Positions 43,255-54,786 of a stretch of 64,000 bases of DNA are shown here, one piece after another (position 1 is the first letter of the stretch; each line of letters starts with the position of its first letter). The DNA lies in NCBI GenBank assembly GCA_021810505.1, contig JAJZIR010000001.1, positions 62,001 to 126,000 of the forward strand. Reading direction: 5' to 3'. The translations under genes were made by a program, and so were the position numbers. A model generated the notes under the pieces. That model was not told the DNA's origin and made no database searches. It saw only the letters and a list, made by a program, of their open reading frames with translations. This DNA is from a bacterium (lineage in GTDB: Bacteria > Deinococcota > Deinococci > Deinococcales > Deinococcaceae).

Positions 43255-46200
43255 TCACTCCGTCGACAGCCGCGGGTCCACCTGCTGGGCGGCCGGCAGG
43301 ACCATCCGGAAGTGCTCGGAGGGGTTGACCAGAAGCTCGGCGACCCTTCTGGCCGCCTCCAGCTGCTCGGAGCGGATCAGGGCCTGGTGGTAGTCGGTGA
43401 GCAGCTCGCGGACGTCGGCGACCCCTTGGGCGTGGAGCGGGTGGATGCGCACCGCCGCTCCCTTGGCCAACCGGCGCTGCAGCGCGGCGTCGTCCAGGCC
43501 GATTCTGGGGGCGTGGCGCAGGTAGACGACGCCGCCCGACATCCCCGAGCAGATCCAGGGCCCGGGATCGCCGAGCACCACTGCCCTCCCGGCAGTCATG
43601 TACTCGAAGGCAAAGCCTTTGATGTTGGCCCGGGTGGCCAACATCCCCAACGAGTCGTCGACCCTGGGCCTCAGCTCGCCCCCCAGCACCACGTCGGCTC
43701 CGGAGAGCCGCACACAGAAGCGGCTGTCGGCGTCCCCCTGGATCAGGAACCTTCCGCCGATCGCCCCGTACCCGAAGGATTTGCCCACCGAGCCGTCGAT
43801 GCGCTGGCCCTGGTGGTTGCGCCCCTTCAGGACGGTGATGCGCCCGCCCAGGCTGCTCTTGCCGACCCCGTCTTGGGCCCCGCCGTCGACCAGGATCTCG
43901 ACCGGGGCGTCGTTGAAAGCCCCCAGCCCATTGCCCGGGATGCTGCCGGCCTCGAAGTGCAGGCGCACGTCCCGCACCCCGCTGCGGCGGTGCCGGGTCA
44001 GCGTCCCGACCAGGTGGGTGCCCAACGCCCGCTCTGAGCTGACCACCGGACCGTCGCGGTACACTACCTCGCCTTCCTCCAAGAAGTCCTCCAGCCACTC
44101 GCTGATCATCTTGGTCATGGAGTTGAGGGATCGGTGGATCACCAGGCGGCCGGTGTGGGCTGGTAGCTTGCATTCGGCTACCGACAGCAGGTCGGAGAAG
44201 TCGATGGCCAGGCTGCCGGGGTGCAGCAGGTCGGCCCGGCCGCGCAGGGCTCCGATCTCCCTCAGGCCCAGGCTGGCCAGAATCCCCCGCAGCTCCTTGG
44301 CCAGACCCCCGTAGAAATTGACCAGCCGCTGCACCTCATCGGGGAGGTTGCGCGGCACCCAGCGCTTCATCCCGTGGCGCTGCGCGTCCTCTTCGCTCTC
44401 CACCTGGGTGGCGATCCCGACGTGGCAGGTGTCGAGCTGGCAGCCGCGGCAGATGGTGCAGCCGATCGCGACCATACTGAGGGTGCCGAAGCCGATCCGG
44501 TCGGCCCCCAAGGCCACCATCCGGGCCACGTCGAGCGCGGTCTTGAGCCCTCCGTCGGCCCACAACTCTACCCGCTCCCGCAGGCCAGCCAGGGTGAGCG
44601 AGCGGTGGGCCTGCTGCACACCGTATTCGACCGGCATGCCGGCGTATTTGAGGGCGTGGGCCCGGGCCGCTCCGGTCCCCCCCTCGAAACCCGACAGGGT
44701 GATGATGTTGGCTCCGGCCTTGGCGACTCCCAGGGCGATGGTGCCCACCCCCTCCACGACCGGGATCTTGACACCGATCTTGGCGGTGGGGTTGATGGTG
44801 CGCAGCTCCTCGATCAGCTGGGCTAGGTCCTCGATCGAGTAGACGTCGTGGTTGTTGCTGGGGCTGATCAGGTCGATGCCGGGAGTGGCGTGGCGGGCGT
44901 GCGCGATCTTCTCGGTCACCTTCTTGCCTGGGAGGTGGCCGCCCTCTCCGGGTTTGGCGCCCTGCCCTACCTTGATCTCGATGACCGTGGCTGAGTTGAG
45001 CATGCGGCTGGACACGCCGAAGCGGCCCGAGGCCACCTGCTGCCCCCGCCAGTGGGGATAGCGGCCGATCATATCCGGGATCTCTCCCCCCTCGCCGTTC
45101 ATGGCCAGGATGTTGAGCTCCTTGGCTGCTTCGGCGTAGCTGCGGAAAGCGGTCTCGCCCTGGGAGCCGAAGCTCATCCCGCTGATCACGAAGGGCAGCG
45201 AGTGTCCGCCGACTGCCAGGTCGACTTCGTCGGCATCGACCTCGGACTCGGCCAGCCTCTCGAAGGACAGCAGCTGCCGGGCGGCCAGCGGCATCTCCGC
45301 CTCGAGGGCCTGCACCCGCGCCGCGTAGTCGGCTGGTTCCAGCTCGCCGTTAGCCATCGCGAACGCGGCCTTGAACAGCCTGGGATTGAAGCGGACGTCC
45401 CGTTCGGGGGTTTCCTCGCTGCGCTGCGCGGCTTCCAACCTCCTCAGGATCTCCTGCTCCAGGTCAGCCAGGCCGTACCCCCGCGCCTCGCCCCAGATGG
45501 AGCGGGTGCCGATAGCCGCAGCCAGGTCTTTGGCCAGGCCGATGCCGGTAAAGGTCTGGCCGTAGCCGCGCAGCTCGTGGATGCCCATGGTGCTCATCAC
45601 CTTCTCGATGCCCTTGGTCAAGCCGGTGAGCAGCTTCCCCCTGGCTTCCTCGCCCTGGTGCAGCGCGTAGATCAGATAGGGCTCGACGGCCTCGGCGCCC
45701 AGGCCCAGCAAGACCATCAGGTCGTGTAGGTTGCGGGCCTGGGCGCTGCGCACCACCAGCCCGCAGCGCCTGCGCCAGGACAGCCCCTGATCGCCAGGAG
45801 CTAGCAGCTGCTGCTCCAGCCAGCCCAGCGCCAAGACGATGTCGATAGCGGCCTGCCCCCCCTGATAGAGGGAGGTGTCGTCCAAGATCAGCAGCTCCGC
45901 CCCTCCCATCACCGCTTCCAGCGCCTGCCGGCCCAGCTCTTCCAGCGCCCGTTGAAGCGTCTGGCCGCTGCTGAGAGACGGGACCAAGGTAACTGAGCGC
46001 AGCTCAGCTTGCAGGCTGGCCAGCGTCAGGGTGCGGTGCATCCGGGCCAGCGCGGCGTTGGGGGCGAGCAGCGGGGTGAGCAGCTCGACCGAGTGATCGG
46101 ACCCGGTTGGGTTGGGCCTGGGCCCAACCAGGGTCCGGGTGGAGAAGTGCTCGATCTCCCGCTCGCGGTCGATGGCCGGGTTGGTGACCACCGCGACGGT

Positions 46201-47739
46201 TTCCTTGAAAAACTCTGCCAAGTTAGGCTTTCGCCCGCGCAGAGCTGGCAGCTGTCCGTCGTACCCCAGGCTGGAGATGGGCTCGGCGCCCGCCTCGGCG
46301 ACGTGCCCCAGGTAGCCTTCATCCCACTTCTCCAACCCGAAAGCGACCCGTCTGGGAGGGTCGACTTGGTAGCTGTCCTCTCTCTCTACCAGTGGCCAGT
46401 GCGGCCCATCCAGCCGGCTGCGGGCGGCGCTGAGGGTGGAAGCCCGGTCGTGGACCCGGTGGAGTACCAGGCGCTGGACCTCCTCGTTGGCATGGATGCG
46501 GGCCTGCCCGCCCTGCAGCTGCACCACCATCTTCTCCCCGGGAGACAGCGGGGCAGGGTCGCGCACCATCTCGCCGAGCGGGATGACTCCCCGCTCGGAG
46601 CTCCAGAAGTACTCCTTCTCGGTCTCGCCGAACCACAGCGGCCGCAAGCCCAGGGCGTCCACCGCGCAGACCAGCTCGTCGGCCTGCCGGGCGATGATCG
46701 CAGCCGGTCCCTGGGCCAGCGGCCCCCCAGCAGCCCGCAGGCCCATGTAGGCTTCCTGCTGCGGTGAGCTGAAGGACCGCACCTCGCTCAGGACCGGTGG
46801 GAATACCGACTCCGCCGCCTCGAGCGGGCTCAGCCCGTGCTCGAAGATGTATCCGGATAGGATCCGGTTGAGATCCTGCGAGTCGGAACCACCGGTGAGC
46901 GGTATGCCGAGTTGCAGACCCTCCCGGCGCAGGCGCGAGATGGTGTTGATCTCCCCGTTGTGGGCCAGCAGGGTGAAGGGCTGGACCTGTTCGAAGGTGG
47001 AGAGGGTATTGGTGGAATAGCGGTTGTGGCCGATAGTGACCATGCTGGTGAACAGCGGCGAGTTCAGCTCGGGGTAGTAGCGCGGCAACACCTCGGCGCT
47101 GGCGCGAACCTTATAGACCACCGTCCTCGCGGACAAGCTGACTACGTGCACGGGCTGGGCCGCCTCCAGCTCCAGGCCCAATCGGTAGAGCGCAGCTTCC
47201 CGCTGGCCGGGTTGCTCGGCCTCGAGCAGCCCGGCTACCTGGACGAACTGCGGGGCGGTGAGCTGGGCTAGAGGGCCCAGTGCCCGGCTGTACACCTGAT
47301 TCTGGCGCTCTAAGAGGATCTGGAGCCGGTAACGGCTCCCGGCTACCCGCAGCAGGTCCAAGAGTTCCCGGACAGCGTGGCCCTGAGGGTAGAAGAAGTG
47401 CCCCACGAAGAACCGCGGGTCTGCTGCCAGGGTGGGGTCCAAGCCGCTCTGCAGCAGGTGTTGCGCCCACAGCTCTCTGGGCAGGTCGGTCATCACTCCG
47501 CACCCGTCCCCCTCCCCTCGGACCTCTCCGGAGCGGTGAGCCATGCAGGCCAGCGCCTCCAGGGTCCGGACCAGGTTGCCGTGGGTGGCTTTCCCGCTCT
47601 TGCGGACCCTGGCGATGATGCCGCAGGCATCGCGCTCCATGCCGCCTAGGGCTCCCGGGAACTGGCTCTCGAGCTGAGCCCGCACCGCAGCGCGGTAGCG
47701 GCTTTCTAGCGGAACCTGTCGTTGGTGGGGACCTTTCAT
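43255..47739 (-). CDS. gltB: Glutamate synthase large subunit
   Basis: GltB transfers the amide of glutamine to 2-oxoglutarate. The 1494-residue protein carries a short propeptide before the amidotransferase nucleophile Cys39 (DACGIIARV), the central domain, the FMN/glutamate-synthase domain with GEGGHLPGKKVTEKIA and the cysteine cluster ICRGCQLDTCHVG for the [3Fe-4S] centre, and the C-terminal beta-helix (GXXG repeats). No GltD small subunit is encoded in the window, so the electron donor could be a distant GltD or ferredoxin. GAGGAG lies five bases before the ATG. Confidence 0.96.
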   Translation of the reverse strand: MKGPHQRQVPLESRYRAAVRAQLESQFPGALGGMERDACGIIARVRKSGKATHGNLVRTLEALACMAHRSGEVRGEGDGCGVMTDLPRELWAQHLLQSGLDPTLAADPRFFVGHFFYPQGHAVRELLDLLRVAGSRYRLQILLERQNQVYSRALGPLAQLTAPQFVQVAGLLEAEQPGQREAALYRLGLELEAAQPVHVVSLSARTVVYKVRASAEVLPRYYPELNSPLFTSMVTIGHNRYSTNTLSTFEQVQPFTLLAHNGEINTISRLRREGLQLGIPLTGGSDSQDLNRILSGYIFEHGLSPLEAAESVFPPVLSEVRSFSSPQQEAYMGLRAAGGPLAQGPAAIIARQADELVCAVDALGLRPLWFGETEKEYFWSSERGVIPLGEMVRDPAPLSPGEKMVVQLQGGQARIHANEEVQRLVLHRVHDRASTLSAARSRLDGPHWPLVEREDSYQVDPPRRVAFGLEKWDEGYLGHVAEAGAEPISSLGYDGQLPALRGRKPNLAEFFKETVAVVTNPAIDREREIEHFSTRTLVGPRPNPTGSDHSVELLTPLLAPNAALARMHRTLTLASLQAELRSVTLVPSLSSGQTLQRALEELGRQALEAVMGGAELLILDDTSLYQGGQAAIDIVLALGWLEQQLLAPGDQGLSWRRRCGLVVRSAQARNLHDLMVLLGLGAEAVEPYLIYALHQGEEARGKLLTGLTKGIEKVMSTMGIHELRGYGQTFTGIGLAKDLAAAIGTRSIWGEARGYGLADLEQEILRRLEAAQRSEETPERDVRFNPRLFKAAFAMANGELEPADYAARVQALEAEMPLAARQLLSFERLAESEVDADEVDLAVGGHSLPFVISGMSFGSQGETAFRSYAEAAKELNILAMNGEGGEIPDMIGRYPHWRGQQVASGRFGVSSRMLNSATVIEIKVGQGAKPGEGGHLPGKKVTEKIAHARHATPGIDLISPSNNHDVYSIEDLAQLIEELRTINPTAKIGVKIPVVEGVGTIALGVAKAGANIITLSGFEGGTGAARAHALKYAGMPVEYGVQQAHRSLTLAGLRERVELWADGGLKTALDVARMVALGADRIGFGTLSMVAIGCTICRGCQLDTCHVGIATQVESEEDAQRHGMKRWVPRNLPDEVQRLVNFYGGLAKELRGILASLGLREIGALRGRADLLHPGSLAIDFSDLLSVAECKLPAHTGRLVIHRSLNSMTKMISEWLEDFLEEGEVVYRDGPVVSSERALGTHLVGTLTRHRRSGVRDVRLHFEAGSIPGNGLGAFNDAPVEILVDGGAQDGVGKSSLGGRITVLKGRNHQGQRIDGSVGKSFGYGAIGGRFLIQGDADSRFCVRLSGADVVLGGELRPRVDDSLGMLATRANIKGFAFEYMTAGRAVVLGDPGPWICSGMSGGVVYLRHAPRIGLDDAALQRRLAKGAAVRIHPLHAQGVADVRELLTDYHQALIRSEQLEAARRVAELLVNPSEHFRMVLPAAQQVDPRLSTE

Positions 47740-47767
47740 GTGTACTCCTCAGAGTAGGGGTCGCCGG

Positions 47768-47787
47768 CTACCGGTAAGTGTCGGTAG
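47768..47787. promoter_or_regulatory. Inverted repeat upstream of gltB
   Basis: CTACCG-N8-CGGTAG, perfect 6-bp arms, 29 nt before the gltB start, in the 131-nt gap to the GGDEF-EAL gene. A candidate operator; I recognise no regulator consensus. Confidence 0.35.
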
Positions 47788-47870
47788 TACGCGATTCTTG
47801 GAAGTATCCCAAGGAGGGTGGGTGGAGGGCAAGCCTGTTGCCTAGAAAGCTGGCGGCTCAGGGGGCTTGT

Positions 47871-50141
47871 TTACTTTTCGCGCGTAAGGTCAGACAGCAG
47901 TTCGCTGAGCGAGAGGGGCCTGCCCAAGTGGAAGCCCTGCAGCAGGTCGCAGCCCATCTCGATCAGGGAAGCCTGTTGGCTACCGGTTTCGACCCGCTCG
48001 GCCAGGGCCAGCATGTCCAGAGCGTGGGCCATGTCCACCATCGTCTTCAGCAGGCGTCCCCCTCCCGGGTGGTTTCTGAGCAGCTGCTCGACGAAATGCC
48101 CGTCGATCTTGATCAGATCGAGCGGGTAATCCTGCAGGTAGGCGAGGCTAGAGTACCCGACGCCGAAGTCGTCTGCGGCCAAGCGGATCCCCATGGCGTG
48201 GATGCCCTCTAGGACCGGCCTGGCCAGCTCGGGGTTCAGCAGGGTCCGCTCGGTGATCTCGACGATCAGCTGGTCACCGGGGAAACCGTGCTGGTCCAAG
48301 GCTGCGCGCAGCCGGTCCTGGATCCCCGGGTCGTGGAACGAGGCGGGAGAGAGGTTCACCGCCAGCCGCAGACCTCGCTCCCGCAAGGTCTGGGCCGCTT
48401 CCAGAGCCAGCGATAGCACCAGGCGGTCCAGCTCCAGGATCAGGCCGCGCCGCTCGGCCAGGGGCACGAAGACCCCAGGGGGGATATCCCCCAGGGCGGG
48501 GTCGCACCAGCGGGCCAGCGCCTCGACCCCCCAGGTCCCGCCGCTCGCCGCCCGAATCGGTTGAAAGTGCACCTGCAGCCGGCCTCGCCGCAAGGCCTCC
48601 CAGAGAGCTCCTTCCAGCCTAAAGACATCTCCCGCTGGGACCGGTGCCGCTGCCTGAGGGCCGGCGTCGGCGATAACCTGCCCGAACTGCCTGGCCCGCA
48701 GCCGCGCTGTCTCGGCTTGCTGAAGGAGCGCGTCCGGGGTGGTGCCAGGCTGGGACTGCGCGTAACCGCCCCGAAGCTGGAACCAAACCGGCTGCTCACC
48801 CAGCTCGACCGGGGCGCTGAGCGCACCGACCAGCCGCTGGAGCTCCGCGGCTTCGGTCGGGTTGCTCAGGACGACGACGAACTCATCGCCGCCGATCCGG
48901 CTGACCAGTTCGCTGAGCTGGCTGAGCCGGCGAGCCAATTCGCACAGGACGGTGTCGCCGGCGGCTAGACCGTGCGACAGGTTGATCCACTTGAAGTCGA
49001 TGACGTCAACCAGCAGCACGGTCAACGTATCTCCTAGGTCCAGGCGGCGCTCCAGCTCGGCGATCAGGCCGTTGCGGTTGTGCAGCCCGGTCAGCAGGTC
49101 TAGCCGCGCCTGACGCTGGACCTGCTCAGCCAGCTGCACCTCGCCGCTGACGTCGCGCTGGAGCTCGAGCCGTCCGGTGCCCCCTGGTAGGGCGAATTCC
49201 GCCTCCAGCTTCTGGAAGTGGTGCAGGTGCCCGGATGGGTCCGGCGCCTGCACCCTGCTGCAGTCGGTGGAGAGTGCCAGGCCGGGCTGACCCCGGGCGG
49301 CGCAGTTGCGGTAGAGCAGCCGCTGCTGGGGCCCCAGGATCTGGAGCTGGTCTGGAAGAACTTCTACTGCGGCCAGGAGGACCTCGGCTCTCTTGTTGCG
49401 GAGCAGCTGGACCAGATTGCGCTCTAGCGAATCGCAGAGGATTTTCAACTCTCTCCAGCTGCCCGTGACCGGTGTGCGCGGTGGCCGGTTGGGGCAGACC
49501 AGAACCAGCCAGCCCAGCAGACGAGTTCCGTCCCGGATGGGGAGAATCAAGTGCTGCCCCCTCCGGGCTCCCGAAGGCCAGGTCGAAGGGCCCGCCAAGC
49601 CGGCCAACTCCGCGCGGGGCGGTAGGGGCAGCTCCGGGTCCACCTCGGCGTCGACCAGTAGCTGGGCCAGATCGGGCTCGGCGCTCCCGGCAGCGGACTC
49701 TCTGGACCAGAGCAGCGCTCCGGAGCGGAAGCCACACTGCAGGAATAGCTCCAGCACCCGGTCGCTCCAGAGTTCCAGGGGCTGGTGGGCGCTCAGCTCA
49801 GCTACTTGGCTCTGCAGCTGCAATCTGGTCCAGCCTCTGCGCAGCTGCTGATTTTGGCAGGTTAAGTCCCGCAAGCCCCCGCAGAGGGCGCCGCAGAGCA
49901 GGGGCGCGGCCAGAGCGGCCGGCGCTCCCTGTCCGGTGGCCCAGAGCAGCAAGCTCAGCAGGGCGCCGCCCAGGGCCCCAGCCAGCCAGCCGGACAGCAG
50001 GCCGGCCGTACCCCCCAGCAGCAGATACACACCGGTTGGGGTCCCCGATAGCGAGATCGCGCCGCTGGCGCTCAGGAGGCCCAGCGCCGAAGCCGGGAGC
50101 AGGGCTACCCACAGAGAAGTGCTCGGCGCAGAACTGCTCAA
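47871..50141 (-). CDS. GGDEF-EAL cyclic-di-GMP signalling protein with membrane N-terminus
   Basis: The 756-residue protein has two to three N-terminal membrane spans (about 10-85), a GAF-like region (about 120-245), a short PAS-like region (255-335), a GGDEF domain with an intact GGDEF motif (417-421) and an EAL domain with EAL (540-542), ITERT, DDFGVGYSS, IKID and AERVET. Both active sites look complete, so it could make and degrade cyclic-di-GMP; there is no RxxD inhibitory site before GGDEF. The only start is TTG at 50141, without a good Shine-Dalgarno, so the true N-terminus is uncertain. Confidence 0.9.
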   Translation of the reverse strand: MSSSAPSTSLWVALLPASALGLLSASGAISLSGTPTGVYLLLGGTAGLLSGWLAGALGGALLSLLLWATGQGAPAALAAPLLCGALCGGLRDLTCQNQQLRRGWTRLQLQSQVAELSAHQPLELWSDRVLELFLQCGFRSGALLWSRESAAGSAEPDLAQLLVDAEVDPELPLPPRAELAGLAGPSTWPSGARRGQHLILPIRDGTRLLGWLVLVCPNRPPRTPVTGSWRELKILCDSLERNLVQLLRNKRAEVLLAAVEVLPDQLQILGPQQRLLYRNCAARGQPGLALSTDCSRVQAPDPSGHLHHFQKLEAEFALPGGTGRLELQRDVSGEVQLAEQVQRQARLDLLTGLHNRNGLIAELERRLDLGDTLTVLLVDVIDFKWINLSHGLAAGDTVLCELARRLSQLSELVSRIGGDEFVVVLSNPTEAAELQRLVGALSAPVELGEQPVWFQLRGGYAQSQPGTTPDALLQQAETARLRARQFGQVIADAGPQAAAPVPAGDVFRLEGALWEALRRGRLQVHFQPIRAASGGTWGVEALARWCDPALGDIPPGVFVPLAERRGLILELDRLVLSLALEAAQTLRERGLRLAVNLSPASFHDPGIQDRLRAALDQHGFPGDQLIVEITERTLLNPELARPVLEGIHAMGIRLAADDFGVGYSSLAYLQDYPLDLIKIDGHFVEQLLRNHPGGGRLLKTMVDMAHALDMLALAERVETGSQQASLIEMGCDLLQGFHLGRPLSLSELLSDLTREK

Positions 50142-50239
50142 CGCCCTGGCTCTGGCTGGGCGGCGCAGGGGGGAGCGGGTGGGGAGGCCGGTCCGCCAAA
50201 CATTTCTTCGCAGTATACAGGTCTTTTTCGGAGAGGGTC

Positions 50240-50268
50240 TTGTCGCCAGAAGATGAGTCTACTATGAT
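50240..50268 (+). promoter_or_regulatory. spoVS promoter
   Basis: TTGTCG (50240-50245) and TATGAT (50263-50268) with a 17-nt spacer, 52 nt before the spoVS start codon. It lies in the divergent region shared with the GGDEF-EAL gene. Confidence 0.65.
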
Positions 50269-50320
50269 AGACGCTGCGCATCACCCTGCAGCAAGGTCGG
50301 CGTGGTCTCGGAGGTTCACT

Positions 50321-50593
50321 GTGGAAACGTTGCGCGTCTCTGGAAAGTCCAGGCCGAATGCGGTGGCGGGAGCCATCGCCGCGCTGCTCAGGGCCCAATC
50401 GGAGATCGAGGTACAGGCGATCGGCCCGCTGGCGGTGAACCAGGCGGTCAAGGCGATGGCTATCGCCCGCAGCTACCTGCTGGACGATCAACTCGATTTC
50501 TTCGTCCAGCCCTCCTTTGTCCGGCTGGAACTCGACGATGAGGAGCGCACCGCGCTGCGCTTCGCCTTGCTCAGGTCCCCTCAGTCCCGGTGA
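50321..50593 (+). CDS. spoVS: SpoVS-family protein
   Basis: The 90-residue protein matches stage V sporulation protein S, a small Alba-like fold (METLRVSGKSRPNAVAGAIA...VQAIGPLAVNQAVKAMAIAR in pieces). In Bacillus it affects spore assembly, but close relatives exist in non-sporulating Thermus and Deinococcus, where a nucleic-acid-binding role is assumed. The start is GTG at 50321, with GGAGG six bases upstream; the frame is open far upstream but that part lies inside the divergent gene. The stop overlaps rsmB as GTGA, hinting at joint expression. Confidence 0.93.
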   Translation: METLRVSGKSRPNAVAGAIAALLRAQSEIEVQAIGPLAVNQAVKAMAIARSYLLDDQLDFFVQPSFVRLELDDEERTALRFALLRSPQSR

Positions 50594-51825
50594 CGCAGGT
50601 CAACCCCGCCCGGCGGCTGGCCAGCGCTGTGCTGGCCCGCGTTCTGGAGCGCGGGGAGTGGGCTGCTCCGGCCTTGGAGGCCGAGCTCGCCGCCCGCCGG
50701 CTGGACCTCAGGGATCAGCGCCTGGCCACCCACCTGGTCTACGGGACCTTGCGGCGGGTCCTGCGCCTGAGCGGGCTGATCACCCGCTTCTGCCGCCGCC
50801 CGCCCTCCCCAGGCTTGCGCCGCGCCCTGCTGCTCTCGGCTTTCGAGGCGCTCGGCTCCTCCACTCCGCCCCACGCTCTGCTCAGCCAGTATGCTGCCCT
50901 GCTCGGCTCCGGGACCGCCCGGCTGCTGCGAGCCTGGCTGGCCGCTCTCCCGCCCAGCACCGAGGAGCTCGAGCCAGCCTATGACCTGCCACCCTGGCTG
51001 GCCGAGGAGTACCGCGCCGCTTACCCGGACTGCGCCGAAGCGGTGATGGCCGACCTGGAGCTGCCGCCCCCGCTGTGGCTCTGGGTGGCTCCCGGCGGGA
51101 CCGACCGTTTGCAGCGAGAGGGGGCCCAGATCCTGCGGGCGGTCGGCCAGGTCTGTGCGGTGCGCTTGCCTGGGCGTCTCCCGGAGAGCCCTAGCTACCG
51201 GGCCGGCCTGCTGCAGCCGGTCAACCCTGCCTCGGCTGCTGCCGTGCGGGCCCTCGGGGAGGTCCAGGGCCGTCGGGTGCTGGACTTAGCCGGTGGCCGA
51301 GGGGTCAAGGCCGCGCTGCTCGCGGCCGAGGGCGCCTCGGTGCTCAGCGCCGACCTGAGCGCGGGCCGCCAGCGGCAAGCCGGCGAAAACCTGCGCCGGC
51401 TGGGTCTGACCGCGGAGTTCCACTTAGTGGACTTGACTGAGTCCCAGCTGGGCCGGTTGCCCAGCTCCGAGCGGGTCCTGCTGGACGCCCCCTGCAGCGG
51501 CAGCGGGACCCTGCGCAACCACCCGGAGATCAAGCTGCGGCTCCGCCCCGGTGACCTGGCCGAGCGGGCCGCCCTGCAGGCCAGGATGCTCAAGGTTGCA
51601 GCTGAATTGGTGCTGCCCAGAGGGCGTCTGGTCTACAGCGTCTGCTCGGTCGCTGCGGCCGAGGGTCCCGAGCAGGTCCTGGACTTCCTGGCTGAGCACC
51701 CCGACTTCTCGCTGGTAGATCCCCCGGAGACCGGCGTCCCGCTCGGCCCGGCCGCAGCGGGTCACTACACCCTGGCCCTGCAGGGAGTCGATAGCTTTTT
51801 TCTGGCTGTGCTGGAGCGGCGCTGA
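50590..51825 (+). CDS. rsmB: 16S rRNA m5C methyltransferase, RsmB/Sun family
   Basis: The 411-residue protein joins an N-terminal NusB-like RNA-binding domain (about 1-130) to an m5C-methyltransferase domain. SAM-binding VLDLAGGRGVKAALLA, the DAPCSGSGT motif with the release Cys, and YSVCSV with the nucleophile Cys are visible. RsmB methylates C967 of E. coli 16S rRNA; the exact target here is inferred. GTG start overlaps the spoVS stop. Confidence 0.93.
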   Translation: MTQVNPARRLASAVLARVLERGEWAAPALEAELAARRLDLRDQRLATHLVYGTLRRVLRLSGLITRFCRRPPSPGLRRALLLSAFEALGSSTPPHALLSQYAALLGSGTARLLRAWLAALPPSTEELEPAYDLPPWLAEEYRAAYPDCAEAVMADLELPPPLWLWVAPGGTDRLQREGAQILRAVGQVCAVRLPGRLPESPSYRAGLLQPVNPASAAAVRALGEVQGRRVLDLAGGRGVKAALLAAEGASVLSADLSAGRQRQAGENLRRLGLTAEFHLVDLTESQLGRLPSSERVLLDAPCSGSGTLRNHPEIKLRLRPGDLAERAALQARMLKVAAELVLPRGRLVYSVCSVAAAEGPEQVLDFLAEHPDFSLVDPPETGVPLGPAAAGHYTLALQGVDSFFLAVLERR

Positions 51826-53838
<2,013 letters not shown>

Positions 53839-53890
53839 GCGTTCCGGATGTTCCGCGGGCGGGACTGGAGTGAGCGGGGAGGAGGAGAAA

Positions 53891-54343
53891 TTGGGAGCCC
53901 AGCTGCCGGCGGAGACGGAGCGGCACTCCCGGGCGGCCCGGGAGGTCGCCTTCACGCTGCTCTTCGAGCTGCAGCGCGGTGGGGGTGCGCCCAGCCAGGT
54001 GTTGCGGCGCCTGGAAACTCCCGGTACAGAAGATCCCCAGCTGGATCCGGCCGACCGCGCCTTCGCCAAACAGCTGCTGACCGGCTTTCTGGAGCGACAG
54101 GTCCAAGTCGACCAGCTGCTCGGAGAGGTCATCCGCGGTTGGAGTTTCTCCCAGATGAATCAGGCCGACTTGAACGTGCTCCGGCTGGCTGCCTACGAGC
54201 TCTGCTACCTGGGGACCTCGCTGCCGCTGGTGGTGACGGTGGCCCAGCGGATCGCCCGGCGTTTCGGCGGCAGCGATTCCGGCCGTTTCGTCCACGGGGT
54301 TCTGGCCGACCTGGGCAGGCGTTTGGAGGAGGGGAAGCCTTGA
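53891..54343 (+). CDS. nusB: Transcription antitermination/RNA-binding protein NusB
   Basis: The NusB fold is visible: RHSRAAREVAFTLLFEL, a helical core, then QMNQADLNVLRLAAYELCYL and the C-terminal helix; it binds boxA RNA with NusE in rRNA antitermination. I place the start at TTG 53891 because GAGGAG lies 6 nt upstream; a GTG at 53870 is possible. The protein would be 150 residues. Its stop TGA is overlapped by the TTG of the following DUF212 gene, so the two are coupled. Confidence 0.85.
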   Translation: MGAQLPAETERHSRAAREVAFTLLFELQRGGGAPSQVLRRLETPGTEDPQLDPADRAFAKQLLTGFLERQVQVDQLLGEVIRGWSFSQMNQADLNVLRLAAYELCYLGTSLPLVVTVAQRIARRFGGSDSGRFVHGVLADLGRRLEEGKP

Positions 54344-54786
54344 ACGCGCTGGACAACCAGGTGCTGATCACCGCGGTGATCGCCTCTTTGTTGGCCCAGA
54401 GCATCAAGGTGTTTCTGATCTGGCTGGTGGAGGGCAGCTGGCAGCTGGGCAAGTTGGCCGAGACCGGTGGGATGCCCAGCAGCCACAGCGCCATGGTGGT
54501 GGCTCTGGCCACCGGGGTGGGGCTGCGCAGCGGCTGGCACGGCTCGCTGTTCGCGGTGGCCACCGTCTTTGCCCTGATCGTGATGTACGACTCCAGCGGG
54601 GTACGCCGCTCCGCCGGGATGCAGGCCGGGCTGATCAATGACCTCTTGGTGGAGCTGCAGGCGGTGGTGCGCGAGGGCTTCCGCCCCGAACCGCTCAAGG
54701 TGTTGCTGGGCCACACCTACTTCGAGGTGGTGGTGGGCGCCCTGCTGGGCGTCGCCGTAGCTCTAGCGAGCTTCCGCCTGTTTTGA
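54340..54786 (+). CDS. Divergent PAP2 family (DUF212) membrane protein
   Basis: The 148-residue protein has the DUF212 signatures: SIKVFLIWLVEG, GGMPSSHSAMVVALA, VMYDSSGVRRSAGMQA, and LLGHTYFEVVVGALLG, with about four membrane segments. It is related to PAP2 phosphatases; the substrate is unknown. The TTG start overlaps the nusB stop and has GGAGG 9 nt upstream. The 3' end overlaps the convergent gene at 54763-54786 by 24 nt. Confidence 0.88.
   Translation: MNALDNQVLITAVIASLLAQSIKVFLIWLVEGSWQLGKLAETGGMPSSHSAMVVALATGVGLRSGWHGSLFAVATVFALIVMYDSSGVRRSAGMQAGLINDLLVELQAVVREGFRPEPLKVLLGHTYFEVVVGALLGVAVALASFRLF

Noticed and set aside
47740-47870. Riboswitch upstream of gltB
   Set aside because: Only a 6-bp inverted repeat is visible; no glutamine or other riboswitch core recognised.
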